Part shown: positions 14,462 through 21,894 of the stretch, piece after piece
Position numbering within the stretch: the stretch's first letter is position 1
How the letters are laid out: each line of letters begins with the position of its first letter
Assembly: GCA_012840125.1 (NCBI GenBank)
Contig: DULZ01000024.1
Span: 1 to 48,552 of the forward strand
From: Clostridia bacterium
Lineage (GTDB): Bacteria; Bacillota; DULZ01
Length of the DNA: 48,552 bases
Reading direction: 5' to 3'
Notes under the pieces: generated by a model
The model's database searches: none
Told to the model about the DNA's origin: nothing
The model's input: only the letters and a program-made list of their open reading frames with translations
Translations under genes and position numbers: made by a program

Positions 14462-15571
14462 ATGCACAACATTTGGGTCATGTACGGAACCCGGGCGGAT
14501 GAGATGGCGTATCGCATGCTGGAGGCCATGGGCGTGGCGGAAGAGATCAAAGCCCTGGGAGTGAATAACCCTTTGATAGGCCTCAAGCCTAACTTGGTGG
14601 TAGCCCAGCCCTCCCACTGGGGAGCCACCACTGACCCGGCATTGGTGGCGGGGGTAATCCGGTATCTCAGAGAGCATGGCTTTTGCCGGATCATGATCAT
14701 GGAGAGCTCCTGGATGGGGGAACGAACGGAAGACGCTTTTAGACACTGCGGCTATATGGCTTTGCAGCAGGAATTTGACGTACCCCTGATCGATTTAAAA
14801 AAGGATGATTATGAGGAAAGAGACATTAATGGGTACAAGCTATTGGTTTGCCGGCAGCCCCTGCAAGTTGACTACTTAATTAATTTGCCGGTGCTGAAAG
14901 CGCACTGCCAAACAAGAATCACCTGTGCCCTGAAAAATATGAAAGGGTGTGTCCCTGACGCGGAAAAAAGGCGGTTTCATCGTTTAGGGCTGCATGAACC
15001 CATCGCGTATTTAAACAAGGCTTTGCGGCCCCATCTCACCGTGGTGGACGGGATTATCGGTGACTTAACCCATGAAGAAGGGGGAAACCCGGTCCGGATG
15101 GGGCGGGTAATTGCAGGCCGGGATCCGGTGTTGATTGATGCTTATGTGGCGGAACTGTTGGGTTACGAGGTGAATGACATCCCTTACATAGAAATGGCCG
15201 CCGCGCTGGGGGTGGGGCGTGCCGAACTCCTGCCCGGAGATGTCCTGGCATTAAACCGGGTGGAGAGCCAGGCGGTGGAAGAGATTGAACCCGGCTTTCA
15301 GGTAGACCTGCTGCGGCCCTGGTTTACAGAAAAAGAGGCTTGCTCCCCTTGTGTCGGCGGCTTAGTGCATGCCCTTCAGCGGCTCCGGGAAGAGGGAAAG
15401 CTGCCGGGTTTGCCTCAAACCATTGTCATTGGACAGGGCTACAAGAACCGGCAGGGCGACGGCATCGGTATCGGAACATGCACCGGGGGTTACAGCTCCT
15501 GCCTCAAGAAATGCCCGCCGACAGCCAGGGAAATCATAAATTTCTTGGAAAACTACCTGGCCGGGAGGTGA
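14462..15571 (+). CDS. DUF362 domain-containing protein
   Basis: Protein of 369 residues from the DUF362 family, whose members often accompany iron-sulfur proteins but have no agreed biochemical role. Family features seen are LIGLKPNLVVAQPSHWGATT, YLINLPVLKAHCQTRITCALKNMKGCVPD and HLTVVDGIIGDLTHEEGGNPVRM. Two cysteine groups near the C-terminus (ACSPC at about 297-301 and GTCTGGYSSCLKKC at about 341-354) could hold a metal or iron-sulfur centre, but the spacing is not that of a classic ferredoxin. The start is ATG 14462 after AGAGGTG. It is followed after 7 bp by the glycosyltransferase and then by the PHP phosphatase, forming a likely three-gene operon. Confidence 0.85.
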   Translation: MHNIWVMYGTRADEMAYRMLEAMGVAEEIKALGVNNPLIGLKPNLVVAQPSHWGATTDPALVAGVIRYLREHGFCRIMIMESSWMGERTEDAFRHCGYMALQQEFDVPLIDLKKDDYEERDINGYKLLVCRQPLQVDYLINLPVLKAHCQTRITCALKNMKGCVPDAEKRRFHRLGLHEPIAYLNKALRPHLTVVDGIIGDLTHEEGGNPVRMGRVIAGRDPVLIDAYVAELLGYEVNDIPYIEMAAALGVGRAELLPGDVLALNRVESQAVEEIEPGFQVDLLRPWFTEKEACSPCVGGLVHALQRLREEGKLPGLPQTIVIGQGYKNRQGDGIGIGTCTGGYSSCLKKCPPTAREIINFLENYLAGR

Positions 15572-15578
15572 GTGAAAG

Positions 15579-16694
15579 ATGCCGGTCATCATAGCGGCCG
15601 TTTTCGGCATAGGTATCCTGCTGCATTTTTTTGCTTTTCTAGTCGGGTTGTCCAGGATCAGGAGCATCCAAGGAGGCCGTGAACCCGAGGGCATTTCCGT
15701 CATTAAACCCGTCAAAGGGGTAGACGCAGAAGCATATGAAAATTTTAAATCTTTTTGTTGCCAGCAGTTATCTGTTCCCTACGAGTTAATTTTCGCCTTG
15801 CAGGATCCCCAGGACCCGGCCTTGCCGTTAATTGAGAAGCTCAAGCATGAGTATCCGGAGGTGGATATCCGCATTACCGTGAATCCGGTCAAGCATCCCT
15901 GGACCGGCAAGTGCAGCAACTTGTATTACGGCCTTCAACTGGCCAAATACGATTGCCTGGTGTTAAGTGATGCTGATATGCGGGTGGCTCCTGATTTCAT
16001 CTCCCGGATTACCTCGCAGCTGTACGGCCGGGGATTAGGGTTGGTCTCGGCTCTTCCCATTCATGTGGAGGCCAGGGGATTCTGGGCTTTGGTTTACCAA
16101 CTGCATCTCAACGCCACCATTTTGGCTCAATGGCTCCCCTGGGCTTCGGTATTCAAATTGGGAGTGGCCGGCGGGACAGTGGCCATCAAGAGAGAGGTTT
16201 TGGAGCAAATTGGGGGCATCGAGGCCATAGGCGATTATGTGGTGGAAGATGTGCAGTTAGGTTTTCTGGTGAAAGAAGCGGGATACGGCATCGCCGTTGG
16301 TCCGGAGATCTATTCCCCCGTGGGAGCGAAAACGAAAGAAGATGCGGTGAGTCTCATGGCGCGAGGTGCCATCATCTACCGGAGGATGCTGCACCTGGCT
16401 CTGGAAGTTCCTTATTTGGTGGTGGCTTATTTTTACCTGCCGTTACTGCTGGCCGGTATCATGTTTCTGGAGCCGAGCTTTTTGTGGGCTGCAGGTATAC
16501 ATTTGGGGTGCAAAATGCTCACCGGCTTCCTGATTTCCCGTACCGCCGGTACTTCCGGAGCGGAAACCTTATGCATACCGATTGCTGATTGCCTGTTTCT
16601 TTATATCTATGTCAGAACGGTTGTTTCCGGGGATTTGACCTGGCGGGGTATCTCTTACCGGGTGGATGGCAAAGGCAGGCGGCTGACATCGTAA
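15579..16694 (+). CDS. Family 2/21-type glycosyltransferase (ceramide glucosyltransferase-like)
   Basis: Membrane-associated glycosyltransferase of 371 residues, similar in layout to ceramide glucosyltransferases and HpnI. An N-terminal membrane helix (about 2-22) is followed by ISVIKPVKGVDAEAYENF and the metal-binding LSDADMRV (about 131-138). The acidic VVEDVQLGFLV lies at about 226-236, and two or three membrane helices stand at the C-terminus. The family adds a sugar to a lipid acceptor; the acceptor here is unknown. Being one gene away from an inositol-phosphate operon makes an inositol or polyprenyl lipid a possible target, but that is inference. The start ATG is 8 nt after GGGAGGTG, and the preceding gene ends 7 bp upstream. 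Confidence 0.88.
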   Translation: MPVIIAAVFGIGILLHFFAFLVGLSRIRSIQGGREPEGISVIKPVKGVDAEAYENFKSFCCQQLSVPYELIFALQDPQDPALPLIEKLKHEYPEVDIRITVNPVKHPWTGKCSNLYYGLQLAKYDCLVLSDADMRVAPDFISRITSQLYGRGLGLVSALPIHVEARGFWALVYQLHLNATILAQWLPWASVFKLGVAGGTVAIKREVLEQIGGIEAIGDYVVEDVQLGFLVKEAGYGIAVGPEIYSPVGAKTKEDAVSLMARGAIIYRRMLHLALEVPYLVVAYFYLPLLLAGIMFLEPSFLWAAGIHLGCKMLTGFLISRTAGTSGAETLCIPIADCLFLYIYVRTVVSGDLTWRGISYRVDGKGRRLTS

Positions 16695-16738
16695 GGAACA
16701 TTTCGGTGACGGAGATATCAGGAAAGAGGTGCTGTTCC

Positions 16739-17605
16739 ATGCAGAAACGGAGAACGGATTACCATGTACATCCCAACTATTCCATTGATGCTTCGCCGGT
16801 TACCATGTATGAGTATTGTGAGAAAGCATTACAATTGAACCTGGCAGAGATCTGTTTTACTACCCATGTGGAACTGGACCCGGTCAGGGAGCAGGTGGAG
16901 AATTTTGTTTATGTGGACGGTCGCCGGGTTCCGGTCCACGACCCCCATTGGCTGGACCGGTACTTTCAAGAATTACTGGAGGTGCGGGAAAGGTTTAATG
17001 AGGAAGGTTTGACGGTGCGGGCCGGGGTCGAAATCGGGTATTGCCCCGGTGTAGAAAAAGACATCGAAAGAATGATAGACAATTATCCCTTCGATTATGT
17101 GCTGGGGGCGATTCATTGTCTCGATCACATTTCCATTTCCTCCAAGAAAGAAAGCCCGGTTTACTTTCGGCGGAAAAGTGTCACCCAAATGGCCCAAGCC
17201 TACTTCCGGGTGCTGATGGAAGCGGTCCAAACCGGCTTATTTGATTGCATTGCTCATGTGGATCTCTATCGCAGGTACGGTTACAGCTTCTACGGGGATG
17301 CCGTTTTCACGGCCCATCGAGGATTCATTGAGCCGGTTTTTGCGGAGATGGCACGAAGGGGAATGGGTCTGGAAATTAATACTTCCAGCCGGCGCCGCGG
17401 GTTACAGGATTTTCACCCGGCGGAAGAAATTCTTTCATTAGCCGCCCAGCATGGCATCGCCATTTTTACCGTCGGATCGGATGCCCATTCCCTGGCGGAG
17501 CTGGGCGGGGATATTGATGAGGCTCTGGCGCTGCTGGAGCGGTACCGGCTGGAAAATTATGTCTTTACCCAAAGGAAACCTTGTCCTACCCGTGATGCTG
17601 CATGA
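16739..17605 (+). CDS. PHP-domain phosphatase (HisK/histidinol-phosphatase-like)
   Basis: Predicted metal-dependent phosphoesterase of 288 residues. The PHP metal ligands can be read in order: DYHVHPNYS (His-x-His), FTTHVE, AGVEIGY, GAIHCLDH, AHVDLYRR and GSDAHS. It resembles HisK-type histidinol phosphatases, but no histidine genes lie nearby, so the substrate may be another sugar or polyol phosphate. ATG 16739 follows GGAAAGAGGTG at 7 nt; the reading frame open upstream overlaps the glycosyltransferase and is not used. Its last 20 bp overlap, tail to tail, the end of the fused inositol-phosphate enzyme on the other strand. Confidence 0.9.
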   Translation: MQKRRTDYHVHPNYSIDASPVTMYEYCEKALQLNLAEICFTTHVELDPVREQVENFVYVDGRRVPVHDPHWLDRYFQELLEVRERFNEEGLTVRAGVEIGYCPGVEKDIERMIDNYPFDYVLGAIHCLDHISISSKKESPVYFRRKSVTQMAQAYFRVLMEAVQTGLFDCIAHVDLYRRYGYSFYGDAVFTAHRGFIEPVFAEMARRGMGLEINTSSRRRGLQDFHPAEEILSLAAQHGIAIFTVGSDAHSLAELGGDIDEALALLERYRLENYVFTQRKPCPTRDAA

Positions 17606-18929
17606 GCTGCCTGGCTTTGACCAGGCGGGCCAGAGCTTGCAGGTGGGTGATGAGGGCCAGCAAGATTAAGACCAGGGGGACTTGATTGAAAATACCTCCC
17701 AGCATGATCAGGAACAGCCGCCCGTCCCGGTTGGCGGGAAGGTAATGCAGTACACCGTCGTGAAGTTCGGGTATATAGGTGCTGCCCGTGAGAGCATGGT
17801 ATTTTTCCTTAAAAAGCATGGACATGGGGATGCCGGTTAGCGCCAAGACACCGAACACTAAAGCGGAAGGATGGGCTGCTTGGGCATACCAGCCGTAAAC
17901 CATGCCGAACACAATCATGTAATCCGCGTACCGGTCCAACACGGCGTCGAAAAGGGCGCCGAATTTATTTTGAAGGAACTTCAACCGGGCAATTTCCCCG
18001 TCAACCCCATCCAGAATGGAACAAAACTGGGCCAGCAGTCCTCCCGCCCAGGGCCGGCCCAGGCCGAAAGCCAGTGCCGAGGCTGCCGCCACTACCAGGG
18101 AAAGGAAGGTAATCTGGTTGGGGGTAACTTTCGTTTTGGCCAGCTGCCGGGTAATCGGCAGGGAAAAGCGGCGGTTGAGGTTTTTGGAAATAAACCCGTC
18201 TTTGGAAGGTATCAAGGCGTTAAGGAGCATTTTTTCCGCTTGCAGGTGACTGTCCCTGTCATCCACATCGATCCAGCGGCCGCTGATGAAATGGAGTTTT
18301 AGCCGTCCTGCGGCGGCCAGGGCATTGACGGCATCGGTGAGAGCATATGCTCCCTTATCAATGGCAGCCCCGAGGGCATCGAGCAGGGTTCCGGTGCCCA
18401 TAAACAAGCCGCAATCGACGGAGGAAAAATTTTTCAGGTCTTTTCCCAACCTTTCCGGCTTGTCGCCGGACATTTTTATTTTGGTGCATTCCTCTAAGTC
18501 AAAGACCTGCTCCAAATCGCGGTCCGCGGCCAGCAGGACCTGGTCCGGCGCCAGGCGTTGTTCTTGCGCCAAAAAGTCCTGCAGCACCTTTGGCTCGAAA
18601 ATGTGGTCTGCCATGACCAGCAAGAATCTTTCGCCGGGGCGGTAGGCCCGGTGAAAAGTATAGGCGGAGACACCGTTGCCTAATGCCCAATCCGGGTTGT
18701 GCAAGTACTCGACGGCTACGCCTAACCGCTTCCCGTCCCCCAGGTGGGTTTCGATTTCCCTGCGGTAACGGCCGGTGATCACGACAAACTCCTTGATACC
18801 ACAGGCCCGCAAAGAGAGAATGCTTCTTTCGATTAAAGATAAGCCGCATAAACGGATAAGAGGCTTGGGCCGGTCAAAACTAGCCCTGAGCCTCTTACCT
18901 TCTCCGGCGGCCAGGATCACCGCTCGCAC
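17586..18929 (-). CDS. Fused nucleotidyltransferase / CDP-alcohol phosphotransferase (IPCT-DIPPS-like)
   Basis: Two-domain membrane protein of 447 residues. The N-terminal half (about 1-235) is a sugar-nucleotidyltransferase fold with ILAAGEGKRLR, RPKPLIRL and VMADHIFE. The C-terminal half (about 245-447) has five or six membrane helices and the full CDP-alcohol phosphotransferase signature D-x2-DG-x2-AR-x8-G-x3-D-x3-D, seen as LDGVDGEIAR with GALFDAVLD (about 305-331). This fusion is the architecture of CTP:inositol-1-phosphate cytidylyltransferase/di-myo-inositol-phosphate-phosphate synthase from thermophiles. It starts at GTG 18929, sharing one base with the stop of the inositol-phosphate synthase gene, so translation is coupled. 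Alternative: an enzyme using another phosphopolyol. Confidence 0.88.
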   Translation of the reverse strand: MRAVILAAGEGKRLRASFDRPKPLIRLCGLSLIERSILSLRACGIKEFVVITGRYRREIETHLGDGKRLGVAVEYLHNPDWALGNGVSAYTFHRAYRPGERFLLVMADHIFEPKVLQDFLAQEQRLAPDQVLLAADRDLEQVFDLEECTKIKMSGDKPERLGKDLKNFSSVDCGLFMGTGTLLDALGAAIDKGAYALTDAVNALAAAGRLKLHFISGRWIDVDDRDSHLQAEKMLLNALIPSKDGFISKNLNRRFSLPITRQLAKTKVTPNQITFLSLVVAAASALAFGLGRPWAGGLLAQFCSILDGVDGEIARLKFLQNKFGALFDAVLDRYADYMIVFGMVYGWYAQAAHPSALVFGVLALTGIPMSMLFKEKYHALTGSTYIPELHDGVLHYLPANRDGRLFLIMLGGIFNQVPLVLILLALITHLQALARLVKARQLMQHHG

Positions 18930-20020
18930 TATCGTTCCCTCCTGCCGGCAATGAAATCTTCCACCATCTGTTTGGCCTCCGTATCGGTGTATTGTACCGG
19001 AGGAGATTTCATGGTGTAGGCGGAAATAGAATGGAGGATACCGCCGGTGCCCCGGTCTAAGGCCAGTTTCATGCAGCGGATGGCATCGATGATGACCCCC
19101 CCGCTATTGGGAGCATCTTCCACGGATAGCTTCACATCCAAAGTGAGGGGGACATTGCCGAAGCCCCTGCCTTCCATGCGAATATAGCAGATCTTGTTGT
19201 CGTTCAACCAGGGGACGTAGTCGCTGGGACCGATGTGAATCATATCATCTGCCAGGGAGACTTTCAGCTCAGATTGCACGGATTGGGTTTTCGATTTTTT
19301 CTTGGATGTTAACCGGCTGTGGTTGAGCATGTTCAGGAAGTCGGTGTTGCCGCCAAAGTTCAATTGGTAAGTACGGTCTAGGATAACACCCCTGTTTTCA
19401 AACAACTTGGTCAGGGTACGGTGGACAATGGTGGCCCCTACTTGGCTCTTAACATCATCGCCGATAAGCGGCAGTCCTTTTTCCTGAAATCTTTTCGCCC
19501 AGGCGGGATCCGAGGCAATGAAAACCGGCATGGCGTTAATGAATCCTACACCGGCTTCCAAACAGGCTTCTGCGTAGAAGCGGGCTGCCTGTTCTGAACC
19601 GACGGGCAGGTAGTTAATGAGCATTTCGGCGCCGGATTCTTTCAGCACTTTAACCACATCGCAAGGTTCCGCGTCGGCCACGATAAAGCGCCGGTCATCG
19701 GGATAATCGGCCATGTGTTCCGAGACCCCGTCCAGGACATGGCCCATCTGGACGGTAACAGGATAATCCGGAAGGTTCTCATAAAACACCGTGGTGCAAT
19801 TCGGCTTGGCAAAAACAGCTTCCTTCAGTTTCTTGCCGACCTTTCGTTGATCGATATCGAAAGCGGCAACGATATTAATGTCACCGGGAGTGTAACCTCC
19901 CAGGTTGTCATGCATTAAACCGATGGTGTTCTCCGGTGAGTGTTTGTACATTTCAATACCTTGCAGTAAAGCGCTGGCACAATTGCCGATGCCTGCAATA
20001 GCGACATTGATTTTACCCAT
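18929..20020 (-). CDS. ino1: myo-Inositol-1-phosphate synthase
   Basis: NAD-dependent conversion of glucose 6-phosphate to inositol 1-phosphate. The 363-residue product is the short prokaryotic type. It begins with a Rossmann motif (VAIAGIGNCASALLQG), has INYLPVGSEQAARFYAEA and GDDVKSQVGATIVHR, and contains LNFGGNTDFLNM and the lysine-rich SRLTSKKKSKTQSV typical of the active site. I chose ATG 20020, 9 nt after GGGAGG; an ATG six bases earlier is too close to that site. It is first gene of a two-gene operon with the fused phosphotransferase. A good promoter and an unusually long leader lie upstream. Confidence 0.95.
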   Translation of the reverse strand: MGKINVAIAGIGNCASALLQGIEMYKHSPENTIGLMHDNLGGYTPGDINIVAAFDIDQRKVGKKLKEAVFAKPNCTTVFYENLPDYPVTVQMGHVLDGVSEHMADYPDDRRFIVADAEPCDVVKVLKESGAEMLINYLPVGSEQAARFYAEACLEAGVGFINAMPVFIASDPAWAKRFQEKGLPLIGDDVKSQVGATIVHRTLTKLFENRGVILDRTYQLNFGGNTDFLNMLNHSRLTSKKKSKTQSVQSELKVSLADDMIHIGPSDYVPWLNDNKICYIRMEGRGFGNVPLTLDVKLSVEDAPNSGGVIIDAIRCMKLALDRGTGGILHSISAYTMKSPPVQYTDTEAKQMVEDFIAGRRER

Positions 20021-20026
20021 GTGCAT

Positions 20027-20240
20027 TCCCCTCCCAAATAATAATGTGTAATTTATTATTCAGGCGGGCTCATCCGGATTTCACCCAAAAGAAAACACTC
20101 CTTAATGCGGGAGTGTTTGACAAATCCATTAGTATAGTATTCTACAAGGAAAACCACTCCCATCAAGCCAAGCTACCCATGAACAGCCTAAAGGAATGCT
20201 CTTTCCTTGCTTTATTAGCACTCATCTAGCAGCGCTGCTA
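20027..20240 (-). promoter_or_regulatory. Structured leader of the ino1 operon with attenuator-like hairpins
   Basis: About 215 nt lie between the predicted start of transcription (near 20239) and the ribosome site. On the minus strand, AAACACTCC (20118-20110), loop, GGAGTGTTT (20101-20093) and a T-rich tail TTTTCTTTT form a terminator. The upstream stretch GGGAGTGGTTT (20161-20151) can pair with the same left arm AAACACTCCC (20118-20109) with one bulged G, so the two structures exclude each other. I do not recognise any known riboswitch or T-box sequence in it. A 20-codon ORF near its 5' end has no ribosome-binding site. Confidence 0.6.
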
Positions 20241-20245
20241 ACAAC

Positions 20246-20273
20246 ATTATAGCAGAAATTTTGGTAAAGACAA
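20246..20273 (-). promoter_or_regulatory. Sigma-A promoter of the ino1 operon
   Basis: Read on the minus strand: TTGTCT (20273-20268), 16-bp spacer, TATAAT (20251-20246). Confidence 0.7.
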
Positions 20274-20352
20274 GGTGGCAAGATAAAAAAAGTATTTTAT
20301 TTTTCTTAAATTGTTATTGCCTGCAGGGATGAAAAGGGCATCAAACAGGATC

Positions 20353-20389
20353 AAAGAAAGCCGCTGTCTATTTCCAGACGAGCGGCTTC
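20353..20389 (-). terminator. Terminator of initiator tRNA
   Basis: Minus-strand hairpin AAGCCGCT-c-GTCT, loop, AGAC-a-GCGGCTT followed by TCTTT, about 25 nt after the tRNA 3' end. The stem is long but the T-run is short. Confidence 0.7.
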
Positions 20390-20411
20390 GGTGACAATCA
20401 CATATGAAGCT

Positions 20412-20487
<76 letters not shown>

Positions 20488-20492
20488 GCAAT

Positions 20493-20521
20493 ACTATATC
20501 AGCTTTCACGGAACCTGTCAA
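20493..20521 (-). promoter_or_regulatory. Sigma-A promoter of initiator tRNA
   Basis: Minus strand TTGACA (20521-20516), 17-bp spacer, TATAGT (20498-20493), ending 5 bp before the mature tRNA 5' end. Confidence 0.85.
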
Positions 20522-20826
20522 ATCCCAAAAATTGTGAGGACAAAGGAAGACGGATGCTGTCATCCCGCTAACCTATTCCGCCCGCGGCCCTGTTGTTGCT
20601 GAAAAACGGGTCTTGCCGGGAGGATGAAACTATGCTAATTTACCAGTTGACCCTGCATGGCTGCAGGAGTAATTGACATGAAAACACGGGCAGCATGGGT
20701 GTCAAGGTGTCTGCAGGTAACCGGCATCCGCTAAGTGCGGCAGGAGAGGAAGCTCAATGGGACGCTGTTTAAATTGCCGCACCGGGGCAAGAATAAGGGA
20801 AGATAACCAGTTAGAGGGGATTAGGC
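20522..20826 (+). other. Upstream region of the terpene synthase gene with short SD-led ORFs
   Basis: No gene of normal size. Three very short ORFs each follow a ribosome-binding site. 20632-20676 (14 aa, MLIYQLTLHGCRSN) follows GGGAGG. 20678-20734 (18 aa, MKTRAAWVSRCLQVTGIR) follows GGAG. 20757-20903 (48 aa, starting MGRCLNCRTG) follows GGAGAGG and overlaps the start of the terpene synthase gene in another frame. None resembles a known protein. No clear sigma-A promoter is visible. Confidence 0.35.
20735..20782 (+). repeat. Perfect 8-bp inverted repeat enclosing 32 nt
   Basis: GTGCGGCA (20735-20742) and TGCCGCAC (20775-20782). The loop holds a ribosome-binding site (GGAGAGG) and the ATG of a short ORF, so folding would hide both. 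Confidence 0.5.
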
Positions 20827-21891
20827 ATGAAAATACGCCATTTAGGGCACCAAGTTTTGGTGATCAAGGAATTCGTACAAGGGGTGTTTCCCCTGGTGGA
20901 TGAGGAACTGCAAAAATGGGCGGCCCTGTTGGAGCACTGCCCTTGTGAAGCGCTGCGGTACCAGGCTTTGGCCAGTATCCGGACAAAGCGTTTTCACGCC
21001 CAGGGAGGCAGCATTTACGCTTTGTTTCCGGGAGTTGAGGTCAAGCCCTTTGTCCGTTTTGTGGTGGCCTTGCAGACCATCAGTGATTACCTGGATAATC
21101 TCTGTGACAGGGCCGGCGTCTATGAGGAAAAGGCCTTCCGGCAGCTCCATTTAGCCATGCAGGATGCCGTGATTCCGGCCCGGGAGCCGTGCCATGATTA
21201 TTACAAGTTTTTTCCCTATCAAGATGACGGAGGCTATCTCAGCGCCCTGGTCCGGGAGTGCCGGGAAGTCATTACTGGGTACCTGCCGGGTTATGGACAG
21301 GTTCAGGAGGACTTGTTGCGGCTAGTCAATTACTATATTGATCTGCAGAGTACCAAACATCTCAGTCTGGACGTGCGGGAGGAGATGATGCTTAACTGGG
21401 CTGCCAGGCACAAACCGCCCGAACTCACTCCCTGGGAATTTGGGGCTGCCACCGGTTCGACCCTGGGGATGTTTATGCTGGCAGCGGCGGCTTTCAAGGA
21501 AGATTTGACAGCCCAGGAGGTCTTACAAATTAAAGAAGCATATTTTCCCTGGGTGACCGGGTTGCACATTCTACTGGATTATTACATTGATCAAGAAGAA
21601 GACAGGGAGGAAGGGGACTTGAACTTTCTCCATTACTACGGCGACGGGACTACCTGTCAACAAAGGCTGATTCTGTTTGTGGAGCAAGCTTTAGCTAAAA
21701 CAGCCGCTTTGCCTGAACACCTTTTTCATGAGTTGGTCATCAAAGGATTGCTGGCGATGTATTTATCCGATCCTAAAGCCGTGCAGGGAGATAAGAAAGG
21801 AATTACCAGCCGGATCCTGGCCGCCGGAGGGTACAAGGCTTTGATCATGCACCGGATCTGTCAAAAGCTAAGAGCTTCAAAAAAACTATAA
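20827..21891 (+). CDS. ytpB: Tetraprenyl-beta-curcumene synthase-like terpene synthase (YtpB/DUF2600)
   Basis: All-helical terpene synthase of 354 residues, expected to convert heptaprenyl diphosphate (C35) to tetraprenyl-beta-curcumene or a similar sesquarterpene. The metal-binding motif ISDYLDNLCDRAG (about residues 84-96) matches the Asp-rich DYLDNLCDR of Bacillus YtpB. A second acidic motif, LLDYYIDQEEDREEGDLNF (about 252-270), fits the other side of the active site. The start ATG follows GAGGGG at 7 nt. It is convergent with a polyprenyl diphosphate synthase, only 3 bp separating the two stops, and that enzyme could supply its substrate. No squalene-hopene-type cyclase is in the window, so a later cyclisation step would have to be encoded elsewhere. 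Confidence 0.9.
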   Translation: MKIRHLGHQVLVIKEFVQGVFPLVDEELQKWAALLEHCPCEALRYQALASIRTKRFHAQGGSIYALFPGVEVKPFVRFVVALQTISDYLDNLCDRAGVYEEKAFRQLHLAMQDAVIPAREPCHDYYKFFPYQDDGGYLSALVRECREVITGYLPGYGQVQEDLLRLVNYYIDLQSTKHLSLDVREEMMLNWAARHKPPELTPWEFGAATGSTLGMFMLAAAAFKEDLTAQEVLQIKEAYFPWVTGLHILLDYYIDQEEDREEGDLNFLHYYGDGTTCQQRLILFVEQALAKTAALPEHLFHELVIKGLLAMYLSDPKAVQGDKKGITSRILAAGGYKALIMHRICQKLRASKKL

Positions 21892-21894
21892 CCT

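Noticed and set aside
20044-20229. 61-codon plus-strand ORF in the ino1 upstream region
   Set aside because: It is antisense to the leader and its promoter; no ribosome site is present.
20027-20240. T-box, SAM, lysine, TPP, cobalamin, c-di-AMP or c-di-GMP riboswitch in the ino1 leader
   Set aside because: I looked for the conserved core sequences of these classes and found none; the leader is therefore reported only as an unclassified attenuator-like region.
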